This document shows positions 21,193-23,202 of a DNA stretch of 23,202 bases, piece after piece (within the stretch, counting starts at the first letter, position 1; every line of letters starts with the position of its first letter). The position numbers were made by a program, and so were the translations under genes. The DNA comes from Actinomycetota bacterium (GTDB taxonomy: Bacteria > Actinomycetota > Humimicrobiia > Humimicrobiales > Humimicrobiaceae). Location: positions 1-23,202 of the forward strand of contig PWSB01000042.1 in the NCBI GenBank assembly GCA_003563375.1. Reading direction: 5' to 3'. The notes beneath the pieces were generated by a model. That model was given only the letters and a program-made list of their open reading frames with translations. It did not search any database and was not told the origin of the DNA.

Positions 21193-22674
21193 ATGAAGGA
21201 CTTAAAGAACTATATTGTATTTGATTTCGGCGCCAGCAATGGAAGGGCTGCGGTTGTGCGGTATGACGGCAATAGATTCGATATGGAAGTAACCCACAGG
21301 TTTGAGAACAGGCCGGTTTATGCCACGAATACCCTTTACTGGGATATTTTAAGCCTGTATGCGGAGCTGAAATGCGGGTTGCAGAAATCCTTTGCCAAAT
21401 ACAAAAAGATAGAATCAATGGCCCTGGACACCTGGGGGGCAGATTTTGGGTTTATCGATAAAAACGGGAGGCTTATTTCAAACCCGGTGCACTACAGGGA
21501 CCGGCAAAGGGTCGATGATTGCCGTGGTGTTTTTGAAAAGATTTCAGCAGAAAGGCTTTTTGAGCTCACCGGTGCATGGGTCCATCCAAACTTCGATCTT
21601 TTCCACCTTTATTCCATGAAAAAAAACAGCTGGCCGGAATATGAATACGGAGAGGTGTTTTTAACCATACCGGACATATTAAACTATTTTCTTACCGGGA
21701 AGACCTGTAATGAATGGACCAGGATAACCAATAGTATAATGTATGACCAGGTTAAAAAAAGATGGTCCGATGAGGTCTTTGATACCTTCGGCCTGTCCAA
21801 GGACATGTTTGCTCCTATAATAGAACCTGGAAATATAATTGGGAAAATTAGCGGGCAGGTCTCCAGGGAGCTTGAAATAGGGCCCCTGCAGGTTATAGCT
21901 CCAGTAACCCATGACACCCCTTCAGCTGTTGCAGGCATACCGGTATCCGCTAAGGGAAACTGGGCTTTTATAAGCCTGGGGACATGGGCCATAGTGGGCT
22001 TGGAGACGGATGCGCCCATAATAAGCAAAGAGATAATGGACAAGGGCTTTTCCAATGAAGGAGGAGCAGAATACACCAACCTTTTCATCAGGAATATAAC
22101 CGGCCTGTGGATAATACAGCAGTGCAGGGCTAAATGGATAAAAGAAAAGGGCTCAGATATCTCCTGGGACGAGATCGTAAGGCTTTCGGCTGCCGCCCCT
22201 GCCTTTGAGGCTTTTATAGATGTGGACGACCCGGTTTTTGCCCAGCCTGCTGTAGATATGCCCCAGGTGGTCAGGGAAAACTGCCGGGGAGCCAAACCCG
22301 AAAGCATAGGCCAGGCAGCAAGGTGCGTATATGAAGGCCTGGCTTTAAAGTTTAAGCATGATGTAGCGGCGTTGGAGGAACTCAGCGGCAAGAAGCTAGA
22401 TCTTTTGCATATGATAGGGGGCGGGATACAGAACAAGATGCTCTGCCAGTGGACCGCGGATGCTACGGGCATACCGGTTACCGCCGGGCCTGCAGAAACC
22501 ACATCAGTAGGAAATTTTCTTATGCAGCTCAAGGCTTTAGGGGAGATAGGCGGATTGGCCGACGGAAGGCTTATATCCTGCCGCTCGTCTGAAGTGGACC
22601 ATTATGAACCCAAAGACCCTGATAGTTGGGACGACGCTTATCAAGAGTATTTAAACAAAACAGGAGGGAATTAA
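21193..22674 (+). CDS. Rhamnulokinase-like FGGY-family carbohydrate kinase
   Basis: A 493-residue sugar kinase that phosphorylates a ketose or polyol with ATP; RhaB (L-rhamnulose to L-rhamnulose 1-phosphate) is the closest recognisable type. DFGASNGR (11-18) is the phosphate-1 loop, ALDTWGADFGFID matches the DTWG-x-DF signature of RhaB, THDTPSAVAGI holds the catalytic Asp, FISLGTWAIVGLETD is the hinge and adenosine motif, and GGGIQNKMLCQWTADATG is the C-terminal nucleotide-binding loop. AAAGGAG is five bases before the ATG. The gene follows the URO-D-family gene and precedes a sugar isomerase, so the substrate is presumably the ketose that isomerase makes. Rhamnulose is a fair guess; a tetrulose or another deoxyketose cannot be excluded. 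Confidence 0.88.
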   Translation: MKDLKNYIVFDFGASNGRAAVVRYDGNRFDMEVTHRFENRPVYATNTLYWDILSLYAELKCGLQKSFAKYKKIESMALDTWGADFGFIDKNGRLISNPVHYRDRQRVDDCRGVFEKISAERLFELTGAWVHPNFDLFHLYSMKKNSWPEYEYGEVFLTIPDILNYFLTGKTCNEWTRITNSIMYDQVKKRWSDEVFDTFGLSKDMFAPIIEPGNIIGKISGQVSRELEIGPLQVIAPVTHDTPSAVAGIPVSAKGNWAFISLGTWAIVGLETDAPIISKEIMDKGFSNEGGAEYTNLFIRNITGLWIIQQCRAKWIKEKGSDISWDEIVRLSAAAPAFEAFIDVDDPVFAQPAVDMPQVVRENCRGAKPESIGQAARCVYEGLALKFKHDVAALEELSGKKLDLLHMIGGGIQNKMLCQWTADATGIPVTAGPAETTSVGNFLMQLKALGEIGGLADGRLISCRSSEVDHYEPKDPDSWDDAYQEYLNKTGGN

Positions 22675-22678
22675 AAAA

Positions 22679-23202
22679 ATGAAATTAAATGTTGATGCTC
22701 ATCTATGGTGCCTTGGTACCTATGCAGAAAGGTATGTACCCGGGGGCTACTATGATGATATGGAGGTTGACCAGAAGCTGGAGATAATGTCAAAGATAGA
22801 AGGATTGACCGGACTTTTTACTTTCTATCCCCTGCCTCCTCTCCCGGAGGATCCGGACAAGCTTGAAAAAAAACTTGCCGATTACGGGCTTAAGGTTTCC
22901 AATCTAGCCATGGAGCTATTTTCAGACAGGAAATGGAAGCATGGAACCTTCTGCAATAACGATGAACGGATAAGAAAGGAAGCAGTAAAGGCTTTTAAAG
23001 AGGGAATAGATTTTGCCAGGGAGGTTAAAGCCGACAGCGTTCTTCTTTGGCCTGCCCATGACGGTTTTGATTATCCCTTCCAGGTCGATTACCGTGACGG
23101 CTGGAAATACCTGGTAGAGACAATAAGGGAGATAGGGGAGCATGACAGGGAAATGAAGATAGCCCTGGAGGCAAAATCAAAAGATCCCAGGCAAAAACTA
23201 TA
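22679..23202 (+). CDS. Xylose-isomerase-like TIM-barrel sugar isomerase, N-terminal part (3' truncated)
   Basis: The frame opens at ATG 22679, eleven bases after AGGAGG, and is still open at the end of the window (174 residues visible). The opening LNVDAHLWCLGTYAERY and the segment EIMSKIEGLTGLFTFYPLPP, together with VLLWPAHDGFDYPFQVDY and the final ALEAKSKDPRQ, match the xylose-isomerase-like TIM-barrel fold. The Glu in ALEAK corresponds to the first metal-binding Glu. Metal-dependent ketose-aldose isomerases and epimerases share this fold, including the non-enteric type of L-rhamnose isomerase (RhaI) and tagatose epimerases. Next to a rhamnulokinase-like gene, an L-rhamnose isomerase-like role is the simplest reading, but the fragment cannot settle it. 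Confidence 0.8.
   Translation, partial: MKLNVDAHLWCLGTYAERYVPGGYYDDMEVDQKLEIMSKIEGLTGLFTFYPLPPLPEDPDKLEKKLADYGLKVSNLAMELFSDRKWKHGTFCNNDERIRKEAVKAFKEGIDFAREVKADSVLLWPAHDGFDYPFQVDYRDGWKYLVETIREIGEHDREMKIALEAKSKDPRQKL

Noticed and set aside
21684..22532. Long open frame (282 codons) on the minus strand
   Set aside because: It lies wholly inside the rhamnulokinase-like gene, has no family resemblance and no ribosome-binding site; it is a by-product of codon bias on the other strand.

Overview
The window is a carbohydrate-catabolism region of an anaerobic bacterium. Coding density is high, GC is moderate to low, and ATA (Ile) and AGG (Arg) codons are frequent. A class A penicillin-binding protein with a C-terminal PASTA domain suggests a monoderm lineage (Firmicutes-like or a low-GC actinobacterial relative), but the phylum cannot be fixed from sequence alone. 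No rRNA, tRNA, CRISPR array or mobile element was seen.

Layout. (1) Bases 3-1872: the 3' end of a FucI/AraA-fold sugar isomerase, then a promoter and five tandem, translationally coupled EutN/CcmL-type pentamer genes (bacterial microcompartment vertex proteins). (2) 1882-4140, minus strand: a PBP1A-type transglycosylase/transpeptidase, convergent with the shell genes. (3) 4308-8363: an operon for a triosephosphate-isomerase paralogue, a two-subunit transketolase, an RpiB-family isomerase and a SorC-family regulator. (4) 8377-11688: an E1-alpha/E1-beta pair of 2-oxoacid dehydrogenase type and a long transaldolase-like protein, closed by a strong hairpin terminator. Units 3 and 4 start from almost identical promoters, each with the element TTGCA-N4-TGCAA-N4-TTGCAT laid over the -35 and spacer, so they look like one regulon of the SorC protein. 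(5) 11699-23202: a LacI-family regulator, then an operon with a corrinoid protein, an MttB-superfamily methyltransferase, a CUT2-type sugar ABC transporter (lipoprotein, double ATPase, two permeases), a URO-D-family protein, a rhamnulokinase-like FGGY kinase and the start of a xylose-isomerase-like TIM barrel that runs off the window. LacI-type operators (A-tract, CG, T-tract) lie before the regulator and inside and next to the methyltransferase promoter.

How it may work together. The TIM-like, RpiB-like, transketolase and transaldolase proteins all carry substitutions at substrate-contacting positions that are normally conserved. With the SorC regulator, the set resembles the EryH/EryI/EryD toolkit for tetrulose phosphates, with transketolase and transaldolase available to carry a tetrose phosphate into central metabolism. 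The LacI operon joins corrinoid-dependent demethylation to monosaccharide uptake and phosphorylation. This suggests an anaerobic route for methylated sugars or polyols, in which the methyl group is removed by corrinoid chemistry and the sugar is isomerised and phosphorylated. The sugar isomerase and shell genes at the left edge may belong to a microcompartment for deoxysugar or aldehyde metabolism whose other parts lie outside the window. These pathway assignments are inferences; the family assignments are firm.
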